NCBI GenBank assembly: GCA_011319805.1
Contig: SJRY01000136.1
Location: forward strand, 1 to 64,000
DNA from: Macrocybe gigantea
Lineage: Eukaryota; Basidiomycota; Agaricomycetes; Agaricales; Callistosporiaceae
DNA length: 64,000 nt
Reading direction: 5' to 3'
Shown: positions 22,901 to 34,400 of the stretch, one piece after another
Position numbering within the stretch: position 1 is the stretch's first letter
How the letters are laid out: each line of letters opens with the position of its first letter
Notes under the pieces: model-generated
Told to the model about the DNA's origin: nothing
Database searches by the model: none
What the model saw: the letters and a program-made list of their open reading frames with translations, nothing else
Translations under genes and position numbers: made by a program

Positions 22901-23056
22901 AAGACTCGTAAAATCCTTTCTGTATATTGGCCGCTGACTGATTTTTTTGTTTTTTTTTTTTCGACCAGATGTGACGAAAATGCATCGACGCTGTCATATT
23001 TGATCGACCAGTCCACACTGGTGGATGAAGACGTTCAAATGGCTGATATCTCGTGA
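19994..23056 (+). CDS. PWP2: PWP2 / UTP1, WD-repeat subunit of the SSU processome
   Basis: Pwp2 (Utp1) is a U3 snoRNP/90S pre-ribosome component required for early 18S rRNA processing in the nucleolus. Exons 19994-20011, 20069-20181, 20244-20338, 20398-20497, 20558-20704, 20763-20898, 20965-22898 and 22969-23056 give 876 residues, with every phase matching. The start MKANFKFSNICGTVYRQGN is the family N-terminus. The WD40 array includes DGKVKVWSSYSGFCFVTF, GSWDRTVRVWSVFG and a typical acidic insertion after FTWKAKESEE. The Utp12-type C-terminal domain holds LTPQAVLDVLVEREYLKALV and VPMLYVPQLLRFVGEHL. The large exon 7 is much more GC-rich than the short upstream exons. The gene lies head-to-tail behind MAK5, another ribosome assembly factor. 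Confidence 0.96.
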
Positions 23057-23383
23057 CGTCATTCGACATTTGGAATCACTGGAGAGCACTGAAAAGTATA
23101 CGTACGTCGTATGCATCGATACCTTTTTCTAATGCGGTAGTTTGCAATTTTGCAAGTGATATTTCATGCAATCGAGAGTGAAGAAAAGCATATATTTACA
23201 GATGCAGGTCTTTTTGACATTGCTACAGCTTAAGTTGGGATGGCATTACAACAAAAGGAAGGCAAAGCGATAGAACAGAATGAAGACGGAAAAAAAACAT
23301 TTCCATGCCGTTTTCTGAAAGACAAAAGACAAAACCCCCCATACCATCCATCCGAAAACATTGTCTTCAAGACGAGGCGGAGG
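23057..23383. other. Convergent intergenic region
   Basis: AT-rich sequence between the convergent ends of PWP2 and a small minus-strand gene; no gene seen. Confidence 0.5.
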
Positions 23384-23732
23384 TTAGAGCTGAGGAATGA
23401 CTTCTGAAATCAAGTTTTCTTTGCGGTGGCTTTTCAGAATCAAGTCAGTCGAAAAGGGAACGAAGAGGGAGAAGAGGCTCAGCTCTCTCACCATCTCCTC
23501 TGTGGCGCTTGTCGACGTCCCTGTATCCCCACCAGTACACCAGACCGGTGATCGCGATGAGCGCCGTGACGCCCATCACCTGAGAGACGACGGTCAGCTC
23601 CGAATTCGCTCCAAGGCAAGCGCTTCGTGCGCTGCTCACCATGTTGTTTCTGTTCTGAGGTGTGCCAGATCCTCCGAGGAACTTGTTCGTGCCGCCCGCT
23701 TGCTGTCGTACGTATCGAGTGGGTCGAAGCAT
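23384..23732 (-). CDS. Small single-span membrane protein, possibly mitochondrial
   Basis: I do not recognise the family. The minus-strand frame starts MLRPTRYVRQQAGGTNKFLGG and contains one hydrophobic span, VMGVTALIAITGLVYWWGY, followed by a basic RDVDKRHRG. A GT-AG intron (23491-23404) joins the frame to a short end EVIPQL, stop at 23384. A further 60-nt segment (23640-23581 approx.) has a GTGAGC donor, a CTGAC branch site and a CTCTCAG acceptor; it is a multiple of three without stop, so the gene reads through either way (about 66 residues spliced, 86 unspliced). Basic N-terminus plus one span with no signal peptide suggests a mitochondrial inner-membrane protein, by inference only. Confidence 0.55.
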
Positions 23733-24059
23733 GGTGAATGCGTGCAGGTAATAAGAAGAGCTGTTTCGTGGAAAAGGGCGGTTTCGCTGTTCTGAGACAA
23801 CGGCGTTTGGGGTATTTATTGGAAGGTCGTTGAAGCCGAGCCCCTGATGTCATTCTGCACCGCGGCCGCTCCACTGGTCTCAGACGTGAGACAACGTGCC
23901 GCTCCAGGCCATCTGGATTGCCCCTCTAGAATATAGAAGACTACCATTGCGGCATTAGAGTGTCGAATAATCATTGATTCATTTACCATATTGCCAGTAT
24001 TACAGACTTGCAAAAGAACAGACAGAGAACACAACTGTACTTATCACGCAAGGCATGCC

Positions 24060-24610
24060 TCAAGACTCGGTCTTTTTGGTATATGCCACGCTTTCGTCGT
24101 CCGCGCGGGCCCTCTGCGGCGTGGGCGCCTCTCTGCGCCCCGTCTCTGGGTCACGGGTCTCCTGATACTGCGCGATGGTCGTATGACCACTCTTCTCGTA
24201 CTGCGCCTGTTGTGCCTCCGCCGACTTGGTGGGCGTGGGGACGATGTTGGCGCGGCTCTCACCGGGCGTCGTCGCCTTTATGAGTGATGGCGAGATGGGC
24301 TTTTGGCCTCCGACGAGTATTTTCTCGTCTATGTGCACGTTTACAGTGAGGGTGTCGGACGATGAGGGATAAAACGTACGAGAAGGAATGCGGCCTGTCT
24401 CGTCCTTTTTCTGTTGCTGTGTCTTCATAGCATGGTACACGCCCCAGAGACCGAGTGCAACGGCGGTACCTCCGATGACTAGAGACTTGAATTATGTCAG
24501 ACACTGAATAAACTTGCGAAGCATTAGGGAACACTTACGCGCCCGACGTGGGGAGGCGTCGGGAGATTGGTCGAGCTGAAGATTCTAGGCGGGTAATTGA
24601 AGATGAGCAT
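24060..24610 (-). CDS. Conserved-looking 165-residue single-span protein of unknown function
   Basis: Two exons, 24610-24539 and 24485-24060, are joined by a 53-nt GT-AG intron in phase 0. The short N-terminal part (MLIFNYPPRIFSSTNLPTPP) is followed by a hydrophobic span SLVIGGTAVALGLWGVYHAM near residues 25-44 and then a long hydrophilic tail rich in Lys, Thr, Gln and Pro, ending with TKKTES. The start was taken because it reads without a further intron into the span. The layout (short N-terminus, single helix, polar tail) resembles small fungal mitochondrial or ER tail proteins, but I cannot name a family. Confidence 0.65.
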
Positions 24611-24728
24611 GGATGGTGGAACGAATTGTGCGAATGGAAAAGAAAGATGGCGTCACACAAGACAACGACTTGAATTGGTCTGTGCAGTGAGGTCATACAC
24701 ACGCATAAACACGCTATCTTTTTACAAG

Positions 24729-24927
24729 TTAATATCGCCGATCGTCTGAGCTGGCCTGCCGCTCCGCTGTTCGTCATTGCCAACGTCAGTGAGGAGAGGT
24801 GGGAGAGTGACGACAGCTCACAGGCTCGATACGCGTCCAGCTCCTCCTTTCTCTTCGTCGTGATATTCCGCTTCGCGAAATAAAAAAGACCCGCAGCAGA
24901 CACCAGCACCGTTGCAAATCCTACTCC
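24729..24927 (-). CDS. Tiny single-span protein, 5' end unresolved
   Basis: Exons 24927-24822 and 24766-24729 splice (55-nt GT-AG intron) to read GVGFATVLVSAAGLFYFAKR, then NITTKRKEELDAYRASERQA and a short polar end. A hydrophobic helix followed by a Lys/Glu-rich stretch is the pattern of several tiny mitochondrial membrane proteins. The frame begins right after a good acceptor (GTTTAG at 24928), so at least one upstream exon exists. Candidate starts near 25050 and 25270 end in a phase that does not fit unless one base is missing at the GGG just after the acceptor. I leave the 5' end open. Confidence 0.5.
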
Positions 24928-26004
24928 CTAAACCCGCAAAGTCAAGGAGTTTCAAAATAAAAGAGCCACGATGACACGGAACGAGTTAGCAAGCAAATCT
25001 GAGTTGACAGAGAAGGAGAACGCATCCTCACCACTCGTTTCGGGCACTGAGCTTTGGCAATCGCATATTCGAATCAGCCACCTGGTCAACAAACTTTTTT
25101 TGCCTCCTTGCAACGAGCTCCTTTCTCCCAATCCGAACACACCACGAGTCTCTGAGTGCCTATGCCCTGTCGTTATGGCAAAGGGCCAAGTCTGATCACA
25201 AGGCGGGTCCGAACGCGAACGTCAGCTAAAAACAGGCAATGGTGGATGGGATGAAGGGTACGAGCATACCGACATAAGAGCAAATGAGCCAATATACTTC
25301 AAGGCGAGTCGACAATGAACTAATGTAGGCCTAGCGAAGTGCGAATTTTCAAGAGCCAGAGCTTCCGGATTCCAGAATTGTCTGCGGAAAAGAGACCTCC
25401 GAGTTTTGACTTGTTTGGCTTGGAGCCCATCGTCCAGCCAATGCGGCTGCATCTCATTCCATGTCCAAGGCACCAACCAGCTTTGACCGATTCCGATAAC
25501 AGATGAGAGACCTGCTGGACTCTACAAGCAGAAAAATGGTACGACTGTTTATCGTGCTTTTTTCTTTGCCCGGAAAGCGGGTGGCATGGATACGGACGCT
25601 TGTATGTCTAGAATCTCCAGTCAGGAGAGCAGAGCATCAAGTTGCGGAGCTGTCACACGTGCTTTGGGCAACCCACTCAAAAAAGCGAGATCTGCCATTA
25701 TGTGCAATCCCACTATACCGGAACTCGTCTCCCGCAGTACATCTCTCGCTCTCCGTTCTCTGGCATCTCCTCGGAGTCTTCGACAAGATATTTCGGGACA
25801 GGCCAGTGACGTTCCGATGGACGTTCTGACCCACTTTTGAAGTCTGCACCACCAAAACAAGAAAAAAAGCTGCCTTGTTCAAGTATGCGCGCATGTTTGT
25901 TGCGTGCCAATTGGAAAATCGGCTTGCGGCAGAACACGGCTGGACCTATCTTAGCAGGACCTGGGTGACACTCGGAAAACGAGACTCCTTGCGGCATCGG
26001 GCGG

Positions 26005-26028
26005 GTGCCTTGGTGCCTTGGTGCCTTG
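26005..26028. repeat. 8-bp tandem repeat, three copies
   Basis: gtgccttg is repeated three times head to tail. It lies in the gene-poor region; no role is suggested. Confidence 0.8.
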
Positions 26029-27234
26029 GCCTGCTTTCGAGGCCCGTTGCGGACCTGATCGTCGCGGGGTGGGACGAGCCAGACGAACCGACTCGTTTCC
26101 TCTCTTCTTGACATCTCATATATGATCTACACACTGAATAAATGCGGAAACCGAGCTTGTCACAATGTCAGCCAAGTTCATGAACGTGCTGCCACCAATA
26201 TTTGAAAACGCAGGTGAGACGTCCCCTCAGACATCTTTCCCTCTTCTTTTCCTCGTTCCTTACTTTTTTCCAACTGTTTCTTTTCTGAAATGCAAAGAGG
26301 GTAATCGCTCTGGCCATGATCATGAAAGTCCATGGAAAAGTTGGTTTGTTCGTTCGAGTCAGTCGAGATCCGCAAATGTCCTTGTTTTTTCGTCCCACTT
26401 TCTCTTGCATGGTGCATGGTCTTGTACCCAACTCGCGCCTGTAACCCGAATAGAGGTTCTGATTTAATATTTGATCCAGGATGCCAAGCGCATCTCACCG
26501 ACTGTGAACAGCGAGCTTCATCCGATTAAAAAGATGCCGCCGCGCCAGCGGTTCCTCGAAAGCGATTATCGTCACCTTATCTGATGCTTGGAGCTTGGTA
26601 GAAAGTTAGTCGCTGCGGCTTCCTCATCTTTGGTTTCTTTGTCATGCATTGCAATACTTCTCTTTTTCCTTGGGTCCAAAAAAGCTCTTTTTTGGGGCCT
26701 CATTAATAACACACCATCTGCCGGGACCTGCAGCGCACCTGCGTCCCCGGATATGCGCCCCGCGTCCTTCCCTACAGCCAACTTATCCATCACATCTCGG
26801 CTCTTTTTAGCAAACGCTGGCGGTTTTGCAGTCATCGTTTCTATATTGAGAGTGGTTCTTTTGGTTTTCTCTGTTGTCCCTTCTCCCTGTACGTCGAAGG
26901 TTGGAGGTTCTAATGCAGCCTTAGCCGCGGTGAGGGGAAAATATGCTGTGTATGGGAAACGAAGAACCGAAGAAGCATGCAATGACCATATGTACGCGCG
27001 ACGACGTGACATATGATATGGGTGACGGCGCGTTTCCAACATTCGGTGCTGTCATCCGGCGGCATTTACTGCTCCGCATGGACAACAGGACGGTTCCTCC
27101 GATCGATGTTATCATGCATTAGGCTTGCTTCTCCCAAAAGCCTCGCGGGAACGACGTGAAGCTCTAGTCGGCTAATTAGTGTCCTCTAGAACGACGATGA
27201 GAGGTTCATTTAATCTGCGAGTGAACGACATCCC

Positions 27235-28860
27235 CTGTATCCCGATCTGCTACTAGTGAATGCAAGATGTACCACATACGGCGAGGGCATCATGTCCGCG
27301 AAGATGTGTACAGGCAGCTCATCGTCCGTGAGCGGGCGTTCAAAGTGCAGCTTCCCCGACTCGATCAGGACATCTTCCATATGAGTGCTGGACTTGGTAA
27401 TATCACGATTAGTGCGGCCAAGGATCGCATATACATATTTCGCTGGTGATGGCGCACATCAGCGCCGCCAATGAAACGAATGACAATAGCGCCAGCATTG
27501 CTCGCGTCTTCGTTGACGATATAGTCAAGCCTCAGACCTAGAGATGCCTCGGCATCCGGGATAGACACCTCAAAAAAGCAAGCGAGCAAATCTAGCCTCC
27601 TCTGGACACCGGTTTCGCATGATTGCACCAGCTACAACATTGCAGCTCGTTGGCGTCGAGCACAAGATCGACGTAGACGTGGAAGGTGCCCATATAGTAG
27701 AATCATGGTTGAGAAAGTAACACAGAATCCAAATTTGAGACATGACAGAAATCAATAGTTAAACGTGCAGCGGCTGGAGTGTTTTTGGCTTGGCGCGTGC
27801 ATTGAACCACGCTTAGACGGCTATCTAGACGCTGCATATCAAAAAGCATGATCCTCGCCTCACAACTCGCAAGCAGTGTGAGAACTTTTACAAGCCATCA
27901 GAGAAGGTAGGCGACGACTGATGGGTTGCAGGGATCGTGATGCAGAGCCTCCGAGGTATGACTTGTGGCACCTGTTCCTGGTTGATTCAGATTGTGGAGG
28001 CAGGCATCCAGCTGACCGGGAGAAACTTTGTCTGTTCAATGAGAACGCGCCCGCTTGTCTGGGAAAAATCATCAACAATAGAAGCCGTAGGTGTGGATAA
28101 TCCGGTGCATCCATGCCAGAAGGTGGCCAAGGCCACACAAAAGTGGCATGCATCGACTCCTAACGAGCGCCAGCACGATCGTCACAATCGAGCAGATTCA
28201 GGGTGCTTATGCATGCAAGTTATCGTCTGAGGTGTCGAACATTGAGATGAGCGCGTTATTTTGCTCTATTTGGACTTGCATGTCCCACAATTTGCGCCTC
28301 GCCTCACTGCTTTGCCCGCTCGTTCCTTGTGAGGTTGCCCGCGAAACTTGCCCTAGGATCGCTCTCGCACGGTGAGGTTACTAACTTTCATAGTACCTGG
28401 ATGGAGCGCTACCGTGACACGGCAATTCCGGGCCGTGTAAAACCTGTGTGACGTTTCAAAGGCCCAGTTCTGGACTGTTAGCGACATACAGACCCCCTCC
28501 TCGTTCATGTCGGTTGAAGCGGCGTTATCGTGAAATGGCATGACGCCCTACGTAACAATGACGTGCTCAATCTTTCCGTATCCGAAAGCGGCGTACGTCT
28601 CCAAATACATCTCCTGCCGTGAGCCATTTTTATTTTTCATATCACGCGTTCGACACCATGCACTCTCGATTCGTATTTCTGAGAGGGGGCTCTTCTGCAG
28701 GAGATTCGCTACAGATAATGCCGCGATCCTATCGTAGCTTGCTATCCAGCTGACGTTGTTGGACGAATCTGTTGCCCCAAATCTGCGCGTTGTCGTCATA
28801 ATCAGCGTAATGGCCACCCATGCCACGTTCGAGATCCTCCCCGCTTAGTCTATCACCGCA
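27235..28860 (-). pseudogene. Possible decayed or heavily interrupted gene
   Basis: Several minus-strand fragments look more like protein than chance: a frame from 28826 to 28353 with only one internal stop (near 28545) that includes EMYLETYAAFGYGKIEHV and CMSLTVQNWAFETSHRFYTA; an overlapping fragment in another frame with GGHYADYDDNAQIWG; and near 27240-27420 the fragment EDVLIESGKLHFERPLTDDE. Frames change repeatedly and I could not link them by introns into one model or name a family. It may be a relic, or a real gene damaged by missing bases like its neighbours. Confidence 0.25.
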
Positions 28861-30980
28861 GTGCCGAGGAAGTAGACATACGCGATTGATCGGTGATCAG
28901 CTTTGGCCCCCGAACCATTTTGCCATTCTCACCCTCTAACGCTTATCACGAGAGACGGGGATCTTCTGCTAGAGTTAAAAAGAAGATGGCATTGAGCTCC
29001 AACTTGTTCATATCCGTCGTCGGTCCGTGGAAACAGGAATTCAAGTCGGGGAAGCAAAGTGATCGAGACTAGAAAGCTCGGAATCGAAACGTCAATCGTC
29101 TCGTATCAACTTGCGAACAAAATTAACTCTCTTTTTCATTAAGATCAAGCCTTTCCCTGCCCTTCTGCTCCACTCGTTGCACCACAAGAATACAAGAAGC
29201 TCGCGGGTATGAGGTTGCTCTGTAACTGTAATCGAACGCGATGGAAATTGAATGGACGAAAAGAGCAGTGTATTCTACCTTGTTCTTCTCGGGGCATAAG
29301 TTTGTATCGAGGTTTTTGCTTCAACGTGCTCATCGGGCTGTCCTGTCATCGTGGAGCTCTCTACGATTCGCCCTGGTTGATTTGCCGTCATTCGTTTTCA
29401 AGACGCCGTCTACCATGAAGACAAGTCACAGGCTAGGGGTTGCGACGGATGGACGGTGGCAAACGGGAAGGAGAACTGAAGGTTGGTGTATTCAATCTAG
29501 ATTTGAGCCAACGCGCGTCTCCGGAACCATCTAGTTGCCAAAAGGAAAGATGTAATAGATAGCGCGACTCGTGTTTCAGTTTCACTTGCAATAGAGTCCT
29601 ATCCTTCCGAGACCTTGCAAAAAATGGTCAGGAGGATGAACATGTCGGCGAAATTCAAGACGTGGCTAGGCCGTCGCGAACCCTCGGTCGAATCCTATTT
29701 TCTCCGGACAACGCGATAAATCGGCACGAATGTCGAGGGACGGTGCGGGAAGGAAGATGAGAATCGGGACGAAAGCTGTGTGGCACATGACTAAAGTTGT
29801 CAGGAGTCATCACTAATTGTGTGTTTTCTGCGACAAGCAAACTCTGCGGGTTCGCCGAACCGCTTACGAACGAGCCCGTTTTACCCCGGATCAAGAGATA
29901 CGACGCGGGAGTCGAGGGTGCTAGCTGGTGATAACAAGGTGGCCCTCATCAAGTCGTGTCTAGGTGTGGCTGTTCAAACCGACACGTTTCTCTGCACGCC
30001 TGAGATTGTGCAAGCACTCAAGTGACCTAACTCGATGAAGAGTTTGGTTCTTTGATCTTGATGTTAGTGAGGAAGGCGATGAGTGATGAGAACAATATTG
30101 CTGCGCTCGGCTTTTTACGTGTCATACAAGTTGAGGAGTATTGTTGAAAAAGATGAAGAGGTCAAAAGACAGCGTCGGCTGAGCTGTATCAGAGGATTGC
30201 GCATCGAGGGACGACACGTTTTCCGAGGAGACATTTAGTTTAAGGGGAGGGTTGACTGAGCCAGCGTGTCGGAAAGAGGGCGCTCGGGTTCGATCGCTTG
30301 GTCAGAGCTTGTGTGTCGGGCGCATTGTGTTGGACGTGAGCGCGCGAAGAAGATGGATTCCCTAAAGAACAGAGAAGAAGGGGCGAGGGGATAATGAAGC
30401 TTTCGTACGTTCCACCCACATCGTTCTTGAAAAAAATTTTTTTCACGTTCTCGTCGTTCTAAGGAATTTGCTGCTTCTAAGCCAAGATGTGGACCTCTTG
30501 TCGCTGCCTTGTTCGTGACAGCATTCTCGGGAAGACGTTCCGGAAGAAGAACCACGAATCATTACCGGGACGCGAAGTGACGAACCGAGCCGGGTTACTA
30601 CTTGATGACATCTGCAAGAAGAGACAATGGTCGATCGGCGCGGTTCGATCGGGATGAGTGGGAAACGGCGGCCACATACAAGCGTTTGCCTCAGAGAACG
30701 CACAATTCAAGTGGCCTAGAACGAGCTCGCACAATTAATGTACTAGTTAAACTGTTGTTTCTTTTTCTTTTTCCTTCTCGCGCGGAGGGGAGTGGCGGCC
30801 ACGTTGGTACAGGCGAGATCAGGGGACTGCCGTAAAGGGTGTCGGTAAGACCGAAAAAAAAAAAATGAAATAGGGCTGGGTGAGATCTGAATCAAAGTCA
30901 CAGGTGAAATGGTTATGTCATGGCTGTGTCGCCTGTCCATCCGGTCCTCCAAGTGGCAAGTCTTGCCTTTGAGCCCAACA

Positions 30981-30988
30981 TATATAAT
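30981..30988 (+). promoter_or_regulatory. Putative TATA box of the small chitin-binding-like gene
   Basis: TATATAAT is 177 bp upstream of the start codon at 31158, and the interval is strongly pyrimidine-rich (about 31000-31150), a common layout for fungal leaders. Confidence 0.4.
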
Positions 30989-31157
30989 CTAATACTAATC
31001 CGACTCTTCCAATCCCTATCGCCCTCCTCTTTCAACAGTCCTTGCCCACCGACTTGACTTCTCCCTTTGCCCCCCTCAAGCCTCTCTTCTCCTCCGTTCC
31101 TCAGCACACTTGTCTCCGACCGTCCGCTTCTCCATTCTCATCGTCTGCTACCAAAAA

Positions 31158-31483
31158 ATGCCCGGCGTGATAGGCAACGCGACCAGGATCTGGGAACTCA
31201 ACATCCACTGGACGGTGTCCAGCCAGTGCGGCACATGGGATCCTAAAGGTCGCGGCGTAGACATCTGGGAGTGCATCAGAGAACGTGCGTCTCCTTCCCT
31301 CCCGTTCTATTCGCTCTTCAACACATCGCGTACTCACGATCTGCATCGATGACTCACAGATCACTCGACAGAATCAACAGCAGTGCGTCCACTCTCTCAT
31401 TTCCCATCCTCTCGAGGCTCACACACTTTGACGCCACACAGCCGCCAAACTCGACCTATTGGCGCTACGTCGCCCGCAGATAG
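31158..31483 (+). CDS. 63-residue protein resembling a CBM5/12-type chitin-binding module
   Basis: Exons 31158-31284, 31360-31382 and 31442-31483 join in phase with GT-AG introns of 75 and 59 nt; the middle exon is 23 nt. The product has WELNIHWTV near residues 11-19, then VDIWECIREHHSTEST and a tail PPNSTYWRYVARR. The spacing of an aromatic/Cys pair, a His-Ser pair, a Pro pair and a C-terminal Trp is like the consensus of carbohydrate-binding modules of family 5/12 (xYxCxxxHxS...PP...W). There is no signal peptide, so it would be cytosolic or unconventionally secreted. The match is by eye and weak; the splicing and the upstream TATA plus leader argue that it is a gene. Confidence 0.42.
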
Positions 31484-34400
31484 CGGATTATCAACCAACG
31501 CCCACCGAGCAAGCCTTTTCTCTTTGCATCCTTGTTTTTTTCTTTACGTCCTTGATCTCGGTCGTTGCTTGAAATAATCTGGACGTGTCACACCTTGTCG
31601 CCTTCGCGACCATCAGATTAATTCTATTCTGTGCCCCGCAACCCTCCCCTCTCTACTTCAATCCCCCTATCCGCTCACATCAGCGCCGCAAGTCATCTTG
31701 TCAACCGCAGCCCACTTCCCTTCCGAAATCCACTTCATAACTTACGGGCCGATCGCAATCAAGCGTTCCAGATCTGTTGCAGATCCACCGGATCTCTTTT
31801 CTTCCACATATCTTGTATTTCTCCTCGCCGGCACGAACTCTTGGACATTCGCAAAGCGCTGGCGCGAGATACACGATGTTCTCGATTGGTTTTTGGAGGC
31901 GTCCCATGTTTCCTGTACTTTTCTTATCCTTTCCAGACAATTGCGACACTTGGTGACGGTTAGGGTGGTATTGTCAGCTGCAGGTACAGATCATTTGCTA
32001 CACAACTGCGAAGGATACTGCGGTGCTACGTCTTTCGTTTCTGCTCTATGTTATAGTGCTTTGAGCTTTGATTTCCTTTTTTTTTGGTCTTTACTTGTCT
32101 TGTATTTTCTGCATGCCTTCCACTCGCCATTCATTTATCCACACAGACTTAGCGTAGGATAGAGCGCTCGCATCTAGTTAGTCTTGCAATCCTAACTAAT
32201 TTATCATCTGTTCATTTTCGTGCCGATTCTACCGACATAACCATATGGAATGACCATTCCTGACGTCATAGGAAAGACCATGCGTCATGGCACTTGATGC
32301 ATGAGAACATGCAACTATACATTGGTGCCTCTCACCTTCCTCTCTTCGCGCCTCGTGTTTGAGCTTCTGGATGATCTGCCACTGAGAAAGGGAAAGGCGA
32401 CCAAGTCGAGCCCTCTGTACCAGAGTCTCGGAAAATCTATCTGCCAACCCGCAGTTTTCGTGGGCAAAGGCTACTTGCACGAATACGAGTCGAAGTGACT
32501 GGCTTGCCATACCTGCGATGCTGATCCTGATCGCGGTTTATTGGCACCGCGGGTTTCTTCTTTGATCATACAACGACGCCTGGCGTGTGTTTTCTTTCGG
32601 CTATTCCAACCCCCTTGTTCTCCCGAGACAGCAGAAATAAATTTACTCGCATACTAAATCCGAAGCCTGTCGTGTCTGCCGCAGGTCTGTAGGACTGTCG
32701 TCCTCGCAACCTTGGGCCCCTTTTTTTCCTTTTCATTTTTAATCACCAATCTATTTGGAGAGGACTGAAACCGAGCCGGGGGCGTCGTGGTTTCGCCGAT
32801 CAGATCATGACACCTCTTCTGCTGAATGACAGCGCCTTACCAACTCTTCGAAGTTGGACCCGCCAGGAAATCTCACCATCACCGTTCCCTCCCCTCAGGT
32901 CCCTCAATTGACAAGAGCTGATATTATCGCCGGGCCCTCGTGATTGCTATATGGGCCATCGAGAGTGTCGCCACTCTCCTTCCCTCCTTACCCTCCCCCA
33001 CCCCAGATTGTGCGGATTGGGAGTAACGATGCAGTCCGTTTGCCCCGTGGGTCGTTTCCCCTGATTTGGGCATGTGGAGCTCTGCTTCCTCAGGCTGTGT
33101 GTGCCTTCTCGGCTTCTTGTCTCCTATAAAGTGTCTGTCAGATTTTTTTTCATGATGGTGACACGGGTTGAGTGAGTGGTCATGCATCAGCGGCGAAAAC
33201 GCGACAACAGCAGAGGTTCGATGTGAGAGGAAGCGATCGAGTGTGTCAACATGACGTATCTGTGAATGTGTGCTGTTTATGTTCGTGGTTCGATGGGCCT
33301 CCCACACTCTCGCTCAATCGAATTGGTTAGGCCAGCTGAGTACGTTCACACTTGTGACAATCGCAGCACGACTTTGACACATGGTCTGATGCTGAGCGCC
33401 ATCGTTTTCACCCTTTCTTCTTTTTTTCTCTCAGGAAGCTTGAGCTGGGGATCACTGTTGTAGTCCTCCCTCGGTGTTTTCTATCTCCCCATCGGCCCTC
33501 ATTCATCTGCGACCCTATTAATTTAAATTTAGCGCTATCAGCTATTTCACGACAAGGGCCCGTGGACATGTGGTCGCTCTTTCTATTCTTGCTTTCTCTG
33601 TCATTGGAGGGACGTGTCCACCGATTGAAATGAAAACGAGGGATCTTCTAATCTGCAATGTGTTGGTTCCTTTGTGTAAAATAAATTATGCACCCACTTG
33701 CTTGACAGGATGTATTGCGCTCCTTCAGCATGTCATGCAACGCGGAGCGAATTATAGGGCGAAACTTGCACCACGATTCCTTTGTTTAAAATGAGTTTGC
33801 GCACACAGCGTTCGTGGGCGCCACAACAATATATTCTTCTTCACCATTTCAGCAGTTTGGTTCCAGAGACTAGCGAACATAAGGCCGAGAATAAAGGAGC
33901 CGGCGTGTGGGCGTACATGTTCACTTGTTTCTGTCGTCTGTGCTTCCCACTATTCGACGTGCGCATTTGGCTAGCACGGGACTCCGTGAGGTAACCCATC
34001 TTGGTGCAAAGCCATGGTCCGCCGATAAGCTTCCCGTCTCTCATTCGTCCGTAACCTGGCATGGAAAGCTGTTTTTGCGTTTGTTTTTGTGACAAACTCC
34101 GAAAAGGAACTTGAAAAAGTTTGGTCTCAATGCATCAGGAAAGGGAGGGGGAGTTGGCGACTCTGGATCACAAGAAATGCCTGCCCTGTCAGACGAAATG
34201 GCCGTTTGATTATTGCGAACTTTTCGGGCGAAAGCATTCCTCTGGACTGCATGCCACTAGGAACGTGAATTGGGTGTCAAACAATGTGGAGGTACGCACC
34301 GGCAGCCAGAGTCATCACCAGGAAGGGCGACATGCAAATGTCCCATGTCCCCTTCGAGTGCAAACCTGAGGAAGGTGGCGCAGACCCTGTTTGCTTGTTT

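Larger units (their letters stand above)
24928..30980. other. Long gene-poor region
   Basis: Six kilobases without a gene I can defend. Frames up to about 156 codons occur (for example 26572-27042) but without family resemblance, good splice-linked extension or codon bias. A stretch with protein-like fragments at 27235-28860 is listed separately. No long terminal repeats, transposase or reverse transcriptase motifs were seen. Confidence 0.45.
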
